The position numbers and the translations under genes were made by a program. Positions 12,248 to 21,048 of a stretch of DNA of 22,689 nt are shown one piece after another. Source of the stretch: a virus; IMG/VR virus record IMGVR_UViG_3300034120_001721, positions 1-22,689 of that record, one strand, 5' to 3'. A model generated the notes under the pieces. That model was not told the origin of the DNA and made no database searches. It saw only the letters and a program-made list of their open reading frames with translations. Position 1 is the first letter of the stretch. Each line of letters opens with the position of its first letter.

Positions 12248-15200
12248 AACCCCTTGAACGCCTCGAAGCCGCCCTGCTTCCCTGCGTCGGCCTGGGCGGC
12301 CATCTGGGCCATGACCTGCTGCTGCTCGGGAGACAGTGGGGGTACCTCAAGCTTCCTCGCCTGGGCCCTCTGCCGGGCCGTATCCGCACCCGTGATCGCC
12401 TCAGCCTCCAGCCCCAGCTGGGGAGCCCGGCCCGCCGCCATCTGCTGGAACTGGCCCCGCTGGTCCGGGGGCATGCGGTCAAGAATCCGCTCGGTCCGAC
12501 TGACCGTCCGGTTCTGGATGGCCTGGTCGAGCTGGTCCTTGCTGATCGTCAGGTCCATGCCGTACCGCTTCTTGAACTCGGCCCGGATCGACTGCATCTT
12601 CCCGATCTCGTTGGCCAGCAGGGCGGAGATCGCCTTCCGCCGGTACTCCAGGATCTGGTCCCGGTTCTTGATGAGGAACCCGTCGAAGTCCGCCGTCTCC
12701 TTGAATTGGCCCATGTCCACGCCGAGCTGCTTGGCGAAGATCATGCCCGGGCTCTGGTAGTCGATCAGCGTGCCGTCCCCCTTGAAGACGGCGACGTACC
12801 CCTCGGGCGTCCGCTGCTTGAAGTCCACGTACGTCTTCTGGAGGGCGCCCGGCAACCCGAACAGCGGGGAGTTCGGCATGTCCGGGGCCAGGCCCATGGC
12901 CCGGCTCAGGGCGACGCCGCCGGGGATCAGGCGGGGGATGTTGTTCTGAAGGAGCTCCCGCTGCCCGGGATCCAGGGCACCCCGCACGATGTTGACCGGG
13001 ATGTCGATGACCGGCGGGATTGGGACGTACTCGTTCCCGGCCTGGAAGAACCGGTCCCCGCCGAACGCCTGCGTCAGGCTCGCCCCGTACAGGCCTGGGC
13101 TCAGGTCGATCCCGAAGGTGTTCTTGCCCACCTCGTAGAAGATCGCGCTGATGCCCATGCCCCGGATGAAGTCCTGGCCCACGCCCTTGAAGAACCCACG
13201 CTCCCCCATCCGGGCGGCCTCGTAGCTCAGGCTCGTGACGGACCGGGTCGGGAAGCTGAGGAACTGGCGGAACAGCGGGTTGTTCCCCACCCGGCCGAAC
13301 GGGCCTTGGCCCTGGAACGCCATCGGGGTGTTCAGCGTGTTGCCGCCGAACTGCGTCGAACCCACGAAGTCGTCCACGTCCCGCAACATCCGGTAGAACC
13401 CAGGGGTCCCGGCCCCGATGTTGATGCCCTTGCTCTTGTACAGGTTCTCCACCGTGTGCGCTGCCACGCTGCGGTTGAGCCACTCCGCCTTCTCGAACAG
13501 CTTCATCGGGTAGTCGTAGAAGTACGACTCCTTGCGGCCCACCCCGGTCAGCAAGTCGTTCTTGTACGAGATCGTGTCCAGCGTCGAGAACGTATCGCGC
13601 CCGATCTGGATCAGGTTCTCCCCATCCACGTCGGCGTACTTGAAGTGCTTCTTGATGAGGGCCGCGTGGTCCTCGTCCGTCAACGCCTTGAACCCGTACT
13701 TCCCCACCCGCTCCGAGATGTACCCGCCGAGCTCCTTGAACGCCGACGTGTACGCCTTCAGCACGTTCGGCAACCCGCCGTAGTTGGCGGCCACCAGCAG
13801 CGGCTGCATCATGTTCATCGTCACGCTGGCCAGGTTGATGCCGAGGTGCGTGACGTAGAAGTACCGGGCCAGCTCGCCGCTCATTCCCTTCGCCTCGCCG
13901 AACGTCAGCTCCGCATTGGCCACGTCGTCGAGCCGCTTGTACAGCCCCTGTCCCCAGGTGCCAGCACCCCTCATCGCCTGCCCGATCCCGGAATCCAGCA
14001 GCGTCCTGATCCCCTGCTTCCCCTTGATCAGGGCCATGTGGGTGGCGGCGTGCTCGATCTTCTCCAGTCCCGCCGACTGCCGGAGCACCACCTCCAGGGC
14101 CTCCTTCGCGTACCGGTCCTCCAGCAGGTAGTGCTCGCTCTGGAAGAACCTGGCAAGACTCGTCTTGTCCGACATGAACGGACTGCGGACCATGCCCCGT
14201 GCCAGGTCCGCCGCCTTCTCCGGCTTCACCAGGGCTCGGGTGTCCGCGATCGCCTGCTTCAGCTTCGGCAGTTCCTCCACCGTCTGCACGTATAGGGCAT
14301 GCGTCACCCCGGTGTCCCGGAAGTACCTGCTCCACGCCTCCTGCTGGTTCATCCGGTTGGTGCGGGCCACGCCCCCCTGGTCGAGGATCGCCCGGATCCT
14401 GTTCCTGGTCCCGTTCAGCAGCGTGTACCCGTCCTCCGTGCCGCCGAACCTGCGGAGCACATCCTCCAGGTCATCGGGATCCCACACCCCGTTCACGCTC
14501 TTGCGGCTCACCACCGACTTCGTGGCCACCAGTCCCCGGCTCCGCCGCTGCTCCATCACATCCGTGATCGTCCCCGCCCCCTTCATGTCCCACACGTTCC
14601 GCGGCATGTAGTGCTCGGGGAACGCCTCGATCATCCCCTTCAGCATCCCCTTCACCTGGGCCGGGTCGATCTTCCCGCTCGCGATGAGCTTCGCCGACTG
14701 CGGATCCACGAGCATGCTCATGATTCCCTCGGCCGTGCCCTTGAAGGCACCGTCCTTCTGGAACCCGAACTGTGCCCCCTCCAGCGCCCGCAACAACTTG
14801 TTCTCATCCGCCACGAACCGACCCTGTCGGGCCGACTCGGCGGCGTCCCCGAACATCCGCATCTTCCGCTGCTTCTCCGCCGTCCGGTACGCATTCCGCA
14901 GTTCCGTCAGCCCGAGCCGCTCGACCACCTGGTCCATGTCCGAAGACACAAGCCGCTTCGTCACCCGGTCATCCAGGTAGAACTCGAACCTGCCCCGCTC
15001 CTTGAACGCCCTGCTCCTCGTGCTCCCCCGGTACGGCTGCCCGTCCAGCACCTTCCTCCGCCTGAGCACCTTGTCCGCCACCTCCCGGTCGAAACCCCGC
15101 AGCGACGCCTCCAGCGCCCGGCTCAACTCCAGGGCCCGTGCCTTCTTCGTGGCGTCCGTGATCCGCTCGAAGTTCAGCGTCTCCAGCCCCTCCCTCTCCA

Positions 15201-15681
15201 GCACCCTCCGCAACGGGCTGGCCACTGTCGCCATCATTTCCTCTTCCAGCTCGCTCACGCCCTTCGTGAACGCCTGTACCGCCGGTGTGATCGCCGTACC
15301 CCGGAACAGCTGCTGCGGCGCGAGCAACCCCAGAGCCGCATGCAATCCCCCCTGCTCCTTCACCAACGGGCTGAACTTCGCCCCCAAGTCGAAGATCGCC
15401 TTGCCGCTGCGGCTCAGCATCTGCGCACCCACCGGGCTGGTCACCGCCATCAGCAGCACGAACGGGTTCGTCGCGATGTCCACCACCGCGTCCGTCACCG
15501 GGTTCCTACCCACCTGCTCCTTCAGCCTCTCCGTGAACGAATCCCGTTCCACCGGGCTGATGCTGTCCGAATCCACCAGGGTCTGCAACGCACCCCGCAG
15601 CGTGAACTCGTTGTCCAACGCCTGCGTCAACAGGACCTGCGGCTTCTCGTAACTCGCGATGGTCTGGAACGGCAGGTTCAT
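12244..15681 (-). CDS. large internal virion protein-like, 1145 aa
   Basis: This is the largest protein here. It has a hydrophobic N-terminal part (residues about 65-90, DIATNPFVLLMAVTSPVGAQ), long charged helical regions, and a C-terminal half with repeated aromatic/Gly motifs (RQFLSFPTRSVTSLSYEAAR, GMGISAIFYEVGKNTFGIDL). This recalls the large internal (ejected) proteins of podovirus-like phages, such as T7 gp16, and phage large polyvalent proteins. No transglycosylase or protease motif was identified. Such proteins leave the capsid with the DNA and form a conduit across the envelope. The gene ends the minus-strand virion unit, starts 15 nt after a strong terminator (so it may need readthrough), and has no obvious Shine-Dalgarno. 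Its Gln-rich tail (PEQQQVMAQMAAQA) resembles that of its neighbours. Confidence 0.66.
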   Translation of the reverse strand: MNLPFQTIASYEKPQVLLTQALDNEFTLRGALQTLVDSDSISPVERDSFTERLKEQVGRNPVTDAVVDIATNPFVLLMAVTSPVGAQMLSRSGKAIFDLGAKFSPLVKEQGGLHAALGLLAPQQLFRGTAITPAVQAFTKGVSELEEEMMATVASPLRRVLEREGLETLNFERITDATKKARALELSRALEASLRGFDREVADKVLRRRKVLDGQPYRGSTRSRAFKERGRFEFYLDDRVTKRLVSSDMDQVVERLGLTELRNAYRTAEKQRKMRMFGDAAESARQGRFVADENKLLRALEGAQFGFQKDGAFKGTAEGIMSMLVDPQSAKLIASGKIDPAQVKGMLKGMIEAFPEHYMPRNVWDMKGAGTITDVMEQRRSRGLVATKSVVSRKSVNGVWDPDDLEDVLRRFGGTEDGYTLLNGTRNRIRAILDQGGVARTNRMNQQEAWSRYFRDTGVTHALYVQTVEELPKLKQAIADTRALVKPEKAADLARGMVRSPFMSDKTSLARFFQSEHYLLEDRYAKEALEVVLRQSAGLEKIEHAATHMALIKGKQGIRTLLDSGIGQAMRGAGTWGQGLYKRLDDVANAELTFGEAKGMSGELARYFYVTHLGINLASVTMNMMQPLLVAANYGGLPNVLKAYTSAFKELGGYISERVGKYGFKALTDEDHAALIKKHFKYADVDGENLIQIGRDTFSTLDTISYKNDLLTGVGRKESYFYDYPMKLFEKAEWLNRSVAAHTVENLYKSKGINIGAGTPGFYRMLRDVDDFVGSTQFGGNTLNTPMAFQGQGPFGRVGNNPLFRQFLSFPTRSVTSLSYEAARMGERGFFKGVGQDFIRGMGISAIFYEVGKNTFGIDLSPGLYGASLTQAFGGDRFFQAGNEYVPIPPVIDIPVNIVRGALDPGQRELLQNNIPRLIPGGVALSRAMGLAPDMPNSPLFGLPGALQKTYVDFKQRTPEGYVAVFKGDGTLIDYQSPGMIFAKQLGVDMGQFKETADFDGFLIKNRDQILEYRRKAISALLANEIGKMQSIRAEFKKRYGMDLTISKDQLDQAIQNRTVSRTERILDRMPPDQRGQFQQMAAGRAPQLGLEAEAITGADTARQRAQARKLEVPPLSPEQQQVMAQMAAQADAGKQGGFEAFKGF
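12334..12342 (-). repeat. dispersed motif, copy 11
   Basis: Minus-strand ACCCCCACTGTC near the end of the 1145-aa gene (coding VPPLS). Confidence 0.75.
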
Positions 15682-15695
15682 ACCAGGAGTATCCC

Positions 15696-15734
15696 AAGAA
15701 AAAGGGAGGCGCTCCCCATCAGGAGCGCCCCCCC
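15696..15734 (-). terminator. strong intrinsic terminator, minus strand
   Basis: On the minus strand GGCGCTCC pairs with GGAGCGCC (plus 15708-15715 and 15722-15729), extended outward by a G-U and three G-C pairs, and followed by TTTTTC. It lies between the 156-aa gene and the 1145-aa gene. A minus-strand G-U replaces what would be an A-C mismatch on plus, fixing the orientation. Confidence 0.82.
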
Positions 15735-15757
15735 AGAGAGAAAGAGAGTGGCTCGAA

Positions 15758-16228
15758 TCAAGACTGGCTGCGGAAACGCACCGTCACGCTGAAGTGGTTT
15801 CCTACAGGCCAAGCCCCGGCATCACTGCCGCTGAACGACAGGAACAACCGGCTGCCCCTTCGCAGGTAGTTGTTGTCCTTATTAATGCTGAACTCGTAAT
15901 TCCGGGGGTAATCCCCGGAAGTGTTGCTGATCGTGATTGCCGAAGACACATCCGTCGTGGAGGTTCCGTACGCCGGAACAGCCGTGACGTAGGCAGAAGA
16001 CCCGGTCGCCGGTTCAACTGACTTGAGCTTCATGCCCTTGCTTGCCGTGGTCGTGTGCGTCGTTGACCAAAACACGGCAGAGTCCACGATGATGTCCCGG
16101 TCGCAACTCAAGAGGACAAAGTTGGCAGGGTTATTGCCAGCGGTCGTGGAAAGGCCCTGGACATTGATCGTCAGGACCTGGAAATCGGACGGGTAGTACC
16201 GGGTCTCAAGCGGGATCTGTCCAGCCAT
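15758..16228 (-). CDS. decoration/fibre-like virion protein, 156 aa
   Basis: The start at 16228 has GAGGTG as a ribosome site (about 16233-16238). The composition is strongly beta-type: Ser, Thr, Val, Asn and Tyr dominate, with few Lys, as in phage head-decoration or fibre-head proteins. Patterns such as TINVQGLSTTAG, AVFWSTTHTTTASKGMKL and NHFSVTVRFRSQS suggest a jelly-roll or Ig-like sandwich. A strong terminator just after the gene suggests a high-level transcript ending here, which suits an abundant virion protein. No family is recognised. The 285-aa protein at 6145-7002 has a similar composition, but no sequence similarity was established. Confidence 0.55.
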   Translation of the reverse strand: MAGQIPLETRYYPSDFQVLTINVQGLSTTAGNNPANFVLLSCDRDIIVDSAVFWSTTHTTTASKGMKLKSVEPATGSSAYVTAVPAYGTSTTDVSSAITISNTSGDYPRNYEFSINKDNNYLRRGSRLFLSFSGSDAGAWPVGNHFSVTVRFRSQS

Positions 16229-16236
16229 GGTTCACC

Positions 16237-16701
16237 TCAGAAGGAGTTGACGAGTGCGTCGATCGTACCAGAAGAATCGGGGGTTCCCTGGGGGTTTCCA
16301 AACGCCCCCGTCGCCATCTGATACGCCACCGAATCCAGGAAGTCGCTGCTCTGCCCGCCCCCGATGACCACCGCCCCCTGCGGCAGGGTCCGGCCCACCA
16401 GCAACTGGTTGTAGAGCTGGGGGTTCGCGGCCGCCAGCCGCATCATGTTCTGCGACATGGCCTCCTGGAGCCGCCGAGCCTTCATTGCCCGGGCCGCCTC
16501 CAGCCGCTGATTCCGGATCTGCTGATCCAGCATCTTGTCGGTCCCGACCAAGGACTCCTTGACCGACCCAACCAGTTGCTGGCCGATCCCCCCAAGGAAA
16601 AGCCCGGTAGGAACCCCGACCCCAAGCGCCGTGATCGGATCGCTGAAATCCACCCCGATGCTCTTCAATCCCTTGAAGGCCTTGCCCACGGAACCCATCA
16701 T
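16237..16701 (-). CDS. virion-associated hypothetical protein, 154 aa
   Basis: It begins in an ATGATG overlap with the preceding gene. A hydrophobic glycine-rich segment near residues 22-45 (ITALGVGVPTGLFLGGIGQQ) may insert in membrane, followed by a charged helical region (RNQRLEAARAMKARRLQEAM) and a Gly/Ser-rich end. This mix of a membrane-active helix and a basic coiled coil is typical of small internal proteins ejected with phage DNA, but no family is recognised. Confidence 0.6.
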   Translation of the reverse strand: MMGSVGKAFKGLKSIGVDFSDPITALGVGVPTGLFLGGIGQQLVGSVKESLVGTDKMLDQQIRNQRLEAARAMKARRLQEAMSQNMMRLAAANPQLYNQLLVGRTLPQGAVVIGGGQSSDFLDSVAYQMATGAFGNPQGTPDSSGTIDALVNSF

Positions 16702-17072
16702 CGGCCCACCTCGATGAACTGGTAATCCGGGTTCAGGGCCGCCAGTTTCTCGGCCACCTCCCGCTCCGCCATGGTCGCCAACCCGACCATGCTCACGTCA
16801 TCCTCCTCCACGTACCGGGTCCACACGAACGTCCGGTCCTTCCGCCTGATGCTGGGGTCCTTGGCCTGGGTCCGTTCCCACAGGAACTTCCGCACGTCCG
16901 CCTTGGCCCGCAGCTCCTTCCCCTTCCGCACGATCGGTTCCCTGGTCAGGTTGACGAGAACCCCCACTGGTCCGGAATCAGTGGGGGTCAGCTTCACCAG
17001 CGAGTAGCCACGGTTGTTGTGGCTCTCGACGACCCGGTGCGAGATCTTCTTCACGTCTTCGAGCTGGATCAT
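16698..17072 (-). CDS. hypothetical protein, 124 aa, in virion operon
   Basis: The start overlaps the stop of the 773-aa gene as TGATG. The product is a compact alpha/beta protein (YSLVKLTPTDSGPVGVLVNL, RKFLWERTQAKDP, TFVWTRYVEEDD). No motif is recognised. Unusually, the gene contains two copies of the dispersed CCCCCACTG motif in opposite orientations, 9 nt apart, forming a perfect inverted repeat. Confidence 0.62.
   Translation of the reverse strand: MIQLEDVKKISHRVVESHNNRGYSLVKLTPTDSGPVGVLVNLTREPIVRKGKELRAKADVRKFLWERTQAKDPSIRRKDRTFVWTRYVEEDDVSMVGLATMAEREVAEKLAALNPDYQFIEVGR
16961..16969 (+). repeat. dispersed motif, copy 12 (inverted pair)
   Basis: ACCCCCACTGGTC in the 124-aa gene, antisense to coding (PVGVL); pairs with the copy at 16979. 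Confidence 0.85.
16979..16987 (-). repeat. dispersed motif, copy 13 (inverted pair)
   Basis: Minus-strand ACCCCCACTGATTC (coding LTPTDS); the inverse of the copy 9 nt away. Confidence 0.85.
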
Positions 17073-19393
17073 CAGATTCTCGCCATCATTTCCATCATGC
17101 TGGGCTGACTCGGCATCGCAATGGCCGCCAGCAGGTCCCTGTTCGCGCCGACCGCGGAGTTCAGGGCCCGGTCCTCAATGTACTGCCTGTTCATCTGGTC
17201 AAGGTCCTTCTGCCGCTGGATGCCCGCCAGTTCGACCATTGACCGCTGTTGGGCCAGCATCTGACGCATGGCCTGATCCTGGCCGAGACCGCCGCTCACG
17301 CCGCCCAGGGCCTCAAGCACACGCATCCGCTTCTCGTCGGCCGCACCCACGGTGTTCGCGCGAGCCATCTCTGCGAGCTGGTACGCCGACAGCACCGCGA
17401 ACAGCGGCCCCAGGAACCCGAGCGCCTTGCCCCCGACCGCACGCGCCGTCGCCCCGGTGCCCCCACGACCTCTCCGAATGGCTTCCAAGAGTTGATTGCG
17501 ACGTGCTGCTCTTTCAGCCACAGTTCTCCGGGCACGACCGGTAGGTGCAGTCCCAGCCGCAGTCGGTGCCGGACCCGCACCGGCCGTAGTCCCCGTTCCA
17601 GCACCGACCGTAGCCGCGACGGTGGCCGCTTCCGCAGCCCCTGCCGCAGCACCCCCGGCCGTAGTCCCCACCGGAGCCCGGGCCGCCGTTCGGGTGGCGG
17701 CAGCAGCGGCATCATCTGCCGTCTCCAGCGGAAGGTCATCCGAACTCATCCGGGCGGAAAACTCGGCCTCCTCCGGAGTCGTCATGCGGGGAGCATCCGG
17801 CTCCACATTCCGGAACGATCCACCCTCTGGTGCTGCCTCGGTGTCGATGGGAACGTCGTCGGCCGCAGCCGCTGCCTTCTTGCCAAGAGGACCACCAGCG
17901 GCTTTCTCGACCTCCTCTCGCTTGCGAAGGATGAACTCACGCAGCTTCTCGACTTCGCTTTCCTGCAACATCGCGAAGGTTGCAGCCTGGGTCCGGGCGT
18001 TCCTGAAATCCTTCTGGATCCCAAGTTCGTAGAGCTGCTTTTGAATCTTCTGGTTCGTGTTGGCACCGGGGTAATACTTGCGGAGTTCGCGGAACATGGC
18101 CTGGCCACGACGCTTGACTTCCCCCGCTTGATACTTTGAGCCCATGGTCGGACCGGCAGCCGCGATCCGCTCCTGCTTGATGCTTTCCCGAACCGCTTCC
18201 TTGGTCCGGTCGATCGCCACCACACCCTTGCGGATCTGGGAACGGTAGAAAAGCTTCCCGTGCATGTTCACCATCTTGGCGAACCTCTGCTGCGGGCTGA
18301 GAGTCTCGTCGCCCATCAGCTGTTCGAGATCCATCGCGAGCGGCGTCTTCGGATACCCGCCCTTTCGGGCCTGCAACGCCTCAAACGCCTGCACTACCTC
18401 CGCGTGTTTCTTCTTGTCGATGCCTGAAGCCACGACTCCGCCACGACCGAGGTCGTCCTTGAAGTCCTTGCCGAAACGCTCCTTAGCGTCGAACTTGCGG
18501 CGGAACAGGGCCTCGTCGTCGAGACCGGCCTTCCTCTCGGCAGCCGCGAATCCCTTTTTCTGGCTGGTCTTCGGCCCCAGCGGAGCCTTCGCAGCGGCCT
18601 CCCGCATGCGGACGGTCTGCTTGGCCGTCGATTTCTCCGCTTCCGCGGTCAGCCACTTGTCGGCGTAAGCTCGCAGCTCCGGCGTGTCCGGGAGATCCGA
18701 GAGCTGCTTCACGTCTCCCTTGCCCATCTTCAGCAGCTTGTCGGCATCGACGCCCTGAGCCGCCGCACGCTCCTTGAACTCCTTGGACCAGGTAGCCCCC
18801 ATCCGGGGCTGCACCTTGCGCTCCGGAGGCTTGGGCATCTCAAGCTTTTCCACCGGAGCCGGAGCCGGAGCCGGAGTCGGAGGACCCTGCTCGACCGCCG
18901 GGACAGCGCGAACCCGTTCCCACGTACCGGCGGTTCCCGCCTGGGCCACCTTGACCGGGGCACCCTCAAAGTCCCGAAGATCCATCAGGAACTTCTTCGC
19001 CTCGGTGTCCCCCCGATTGGCCATCGTCACCAGTTCATCCACCTGGTTTGCCGTCACCGAGTTGACCGACAAGTCCTGCGGCCTCAACTTCGGGGCCTCG
19101 GGAGCCGGTGCAGCCTTCGGGGCCGGAGCTTCCTCCGCCGCCGCCCTGGTCCTGGCCTCCTTCACCTTGGCCAGTTCGTACCCCTCGTCCCCCTCGATGA
19201 CGACGCCGCTCTTTACAAGCTCCTTCAGCTTGGCCTTGGCGTCGGCCCTAGTCAACTTGCGACCCATCTTTCCGACCTCGCCCTCAGTGGACGCATCGGT
19301 GATGAGCTGACGGAGTTCCTTCGACGTGAGAGCCGCAGGCTTCTTGCCCAGGAGCTCATCGGTCTGTCGCTTGAGTTCTTCCTTCGTCGCCAT
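17072..19393 (-). CDS. internal virion protein-like, 773 aa, multi-linker
   Basis: The N-terminus has a SAP/HeH-like helix-extension-helix pattern (residues about 22-63, LTSKELRQLITDAST then LTRADAKAKLKELVKSG), which in other phages can bind DNA. A Pro/Ala linker follows (about 84-102), then a second Pro/Ala linker near 185 encoded by a hexamer repeat. The middle is charged and helical. An Ala/Thr/Gly-rich linker (about 565-630) precedes a hydrophobic helix (ALGFLGPLFAVLSAYQLAEM, about 655-675) and a Met/Gln-rich helical tail. This mix suits an internal ejected protein; length is near T7 gp15. No enzyme motif is seen. The start at 19393 follows the 550-aa gene by two bases. Confidence 0.64.
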   Translation of the reverse strand: MATKEELKRQTDELLGKKPAALTSKELRQLITDASTEGEVGKMGRKLTRADAKAKLKELVKSGVVIEGDEGYELAKVKEARTRAAAEEAPAPKAAPAPEAPKLRPQDLSVNSVTANQVDELVTMANRGDTEAKKFLMDLRDFEGAPVKVAQAGTAGTWERVRAVPAVEQGPPTPAPAPAPVEKLEMPKPPERKVQPRMGATWSKEFKERAAAQGVDADKLLKMGKGDVKQLSDLPDTPELRAYADKWLTAEAEKSTAKQTVRMREAAAKAPLGPKTSQKKGFAAAERKAGLDDEALFRRKFDAKERFGKDFKDDLGRGGVVASGIDKKKHAEVVQAFEALQARKGGYPKTPLAMDLEQLMGDETLSPQQRFAKMVNMHGKLFYRSQIRKGVVAIDRTKEAVRESIKQERIAAAGPTMGSKYQAGEVKRRGQAMFRELRKYYPGANTNQKIQKQLYELGIQKDFRNARTQAATFAMLQESEVEKLREFILRKREEVEKAAGGPLGKKAAAAADDVPIDTEAAPEGGSFRNVEPDAPRMTTPEEAEFSARMSSDDLPLETADDAAAAATRTAARAPVGTTAGGAAAGAAEAATVAATVGAGTGTTAGAGPAPTAAGTAPTGRARRTVAERAARRNQLLEAIRRGRGGTGATARAVGGKALGFLGPLFAVLSAYQLAEMARANTVGAADEKRMRVLEALGGVSGGLGQDQAMRQMLAQQRSMVELAGIQRQKDLDQMNRQYIEDRALNSAVGANRDLLAAIAMPSQPSMMEMMARI
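17500..17701 (-). repeat. Ala/Thr/Gly-rich linker, low-complexity DNA
   Basis: This stretch codes for about 65 residues made almost only of Ala, Thr, Gly, Val and Pro (for example AAAGAAEAATVAATVGAGTG). It probably separates two domains of the 773-aa protein and is prone to length change by slippage. Confidence 0.7.
18853..18876 (+). repeat. four tandem CCGGAG hexamers
   Basis: Four perfect copies of CCGGAG, coding on the minus strand for an Ala-Pro repeat (PTPAPAPAPVEKLE) in the 773-aa protein. A short microsatellite likely to vary between relatives. Confidence 0.88.
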
Positions 19394-19395
19394 GG

Positions 19396-21048
19396 TCAGC
19401 CTCCGAGTTCACCGGCCAGTTGGCCGAGGATGTCCAGTTCGCTTTGGGCTCCGCCGAGCTCAGCCTGCTGCATGTACTCCTGGAGGGCCAACTGCTCCTC
19501 CTCCGTCATCGCTCCCGCCTGAGCCCCGAGCTGGCCGGACTGGGCCCGGAGTCCCTCGATCATCCGCAAGATCTCGTCCGGGTTCAGCTGTTGCAGCCGT
19601 GGATCAGCTTCCGTAAGAAGCCTGACCAGTTCCAGCCTCTCGGTCTCGGGCATGCCGAACTTCTGGGTTTCCGTCAGCAGCTTCTGCATCTCTGGTGAAT
19701 CCTGCGACAGGGCGTACGCGGCCCGGGCCCGACGGTACATGGCACTCGTGTCGTACTCCGTCAAGTCCACCAGCGGACCCTGCGTCATCACGGTCGGATC
19801 CTTGGCCACGTCCTGCAACACGTCTGCAATCCCACCCACCCCCGTCAACGTCTCCTCCAGAACCTGGCTCATCGCACCCTCCGCCCCGGTCCCGCCCATC
19901 CGGCCCACCAGTTCAGCGCTGTTCTCGCTCAGCCCCTCAAGGTTCTTGATGAACGCCATGACCTGTTCCGAACCCATCCCGTAACTCATCAGGTTCTGGA
20001 GCTCGGTCGCGATCTGCTCCCGTGCCGCCTTGGTCTGCTCGGGATTCAAACCCCCACTGATCTCCGATCCCGGACGCAAGACGCTGGCGGCAGAGATGGC
20101 CTTGAGCATGGAGGTCTTGGCCGCATCCTTCATGCCGTCCTTCAGGCCCAGGCCGTCACCGTGCTTGGTGAATGTGTTCTCGACCACGGTGCCCGCCAGG
20201 AAAGTCGGGCTCTTGTTCTCAAAGGTCATGCGTTCCCGGTACCAATCGGGATTGCTGTACCCGAACACCGACTCCGACAGGTTCTGCATCATGATTTTCA
20301 GGGCCGGAAGAGCACTGGCTCCCGCCATGGGATTGCCGACGAGCCCATCGTCCAAGGCCACTCTTCCCGCCTCCTGCCAATATCCGGACTGACGGGTGAT
20401 CCCCAGAATCGTGTCGTTGAGACCGCGATTGAAAGAGTCGTTAGTATTGTCCCTTCTCGTCTCCGCGGCCCGCTTGACCGCATCAATGTGGGACTGGACC
20501 TCGTCGAGGCGACCCGTCTTCACGTCCTGGGCCACGGACAGCGAAGCCATGCCCGAGTTCATGGCCATCTCCACGCTGCGGGCCTGGGCCTCTTTAGCAC
20601 GACGCTGTTCCCGCAGGGCCTTCAGCTCCGGGCTGTTGCGGGCCTGACCCACGATCTGGGCCCGGATCTTCCGACCCTCGGCCTCGATCTCCTGCAAGCG
20701 GATCGCGAACTTGCTCTGCATCATCTTCAGTTCCCGCTCCTGGGCCTGGCCCCGGGAGAACTGGGATTCCTGCTGGGCCATCTCCTGCTGGGCCAACCGC
20801 TCCCGGCTCGCGTTCAGCTGGGCGTAGTCCGCCGACTGCGCGGCCTGGGCCTGCTGCTGCATCTGAGCCTGGGCCGCCAGCTCGGTCTGCTGCATCTGGG
20901 CCCGGTTGGCCTCGCTCGCTGCCTGCTGCTGCAACGCCTGGCCTTGCAACCCGGCCTGGGCCTTGACGTTCCAGTTCTGGGTCGCCTGACCCATGTTGTT
21001 CACGCCGAGCGCGATGCTCTCAAGGAACGGGTCACTCATCTGGCTCAC
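19396..21048 (-). CDS. internal virion protein-like, coiled coil, 550 aa
   Basis: The start overlaps the 419-aa gene stop as ATGA. The N-terminal third is Gln/Ala-rich and coiled-coil-like (about 25-175, for example QAGLQGQALQQQAASEANRA and LAQQEMAQQESQFSRG). The middle is a less repetitive helical part that includes GYSNPDWYRERMTFENKSPT. The C-terminus is acidic and Gln-rich (QLALQEYMQQAELGG). There are no signal peptide, membrane helix or enzyme motifs. The order and composition agree with an internal virion or portal-associated protein made in the same operon as its neighbours. No family is recognised. Confidence 0.64.
   Translation of the reverse strand: MSQMSDPFLESIALGVNNMGQATQNWNVKAQAGLQGQALQQQAASEANRAQMQQTELAAQAQMQQQAQAAQSADYAQLNASRERLAQQEMAQQESQFSRGQAQERELKMMQSKFAIRLQEIEAEGRKIRAQIVGQARNSPELKALREQRRAKEAQARSVEMAMNSGMASLSVAQDVKTGRLDEVQSHIDAVKRAAETRRDNTNDSFNRGLNDTILGITRQSGYWQEAGRVALDDGLVGNPMAGASALPALKIMMQNLSESVFGYSNPDWYRERMTFENKSPTFLAGTVVENTFTKHGDGLGLKDGMKDAAKTSMLKAISAASVLRPGSEISGGLNPEQTKAAREQIATELQNLMSYGMGSEQVMAFIKNLEGLSENSAELVGRMGGTGAEGAMSQVLEETLTGVGGIADVLQDVAKDPTVMTQGPLVDLTEYDTSAMYRRARAAYALSQDSPEMQKLLTETQKFGMPETERLELVRLLTEADPRLQQLNPDEILRMIEGLRAQSGQLGAQAGAMTEEEQLALQEYMQQAELGGAQSELDILGQLAGELGG
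20051..20059 (+). repeat. dispersed motif, copy 14
   Basis: ACCCCCACTGATC, antisense in the 550-aa gene (coding ISGGLNP). Confidence 0.8.

Noticed and set aside
12706-14295. Long plus-strand frame (529 codons) opposite the 1145-aa gene
   Set aside because: A shadow frame with biased composition (Val, Arg, His, Leu) and no recognisable features.
12479-14335. Long minus-strand frame (618 codons) inside the 1145-aa gene in another phase
   Set aside because: Gly/Arg/Pro-rich low-complexity translation typical of a shifted frame in GC-rich DNA; no ribosome site or motif.
14299-15792. Long open plus-strand frame (497 codons) opposite the 1145-aa gene
   Set aside because: It is Arg/Pro/His/Leu-rich with no domain-like pattern, as expected of the reverse complement of a GC-rich gene. 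The minus-strand frame has clear helical and hydrophobic organisation.
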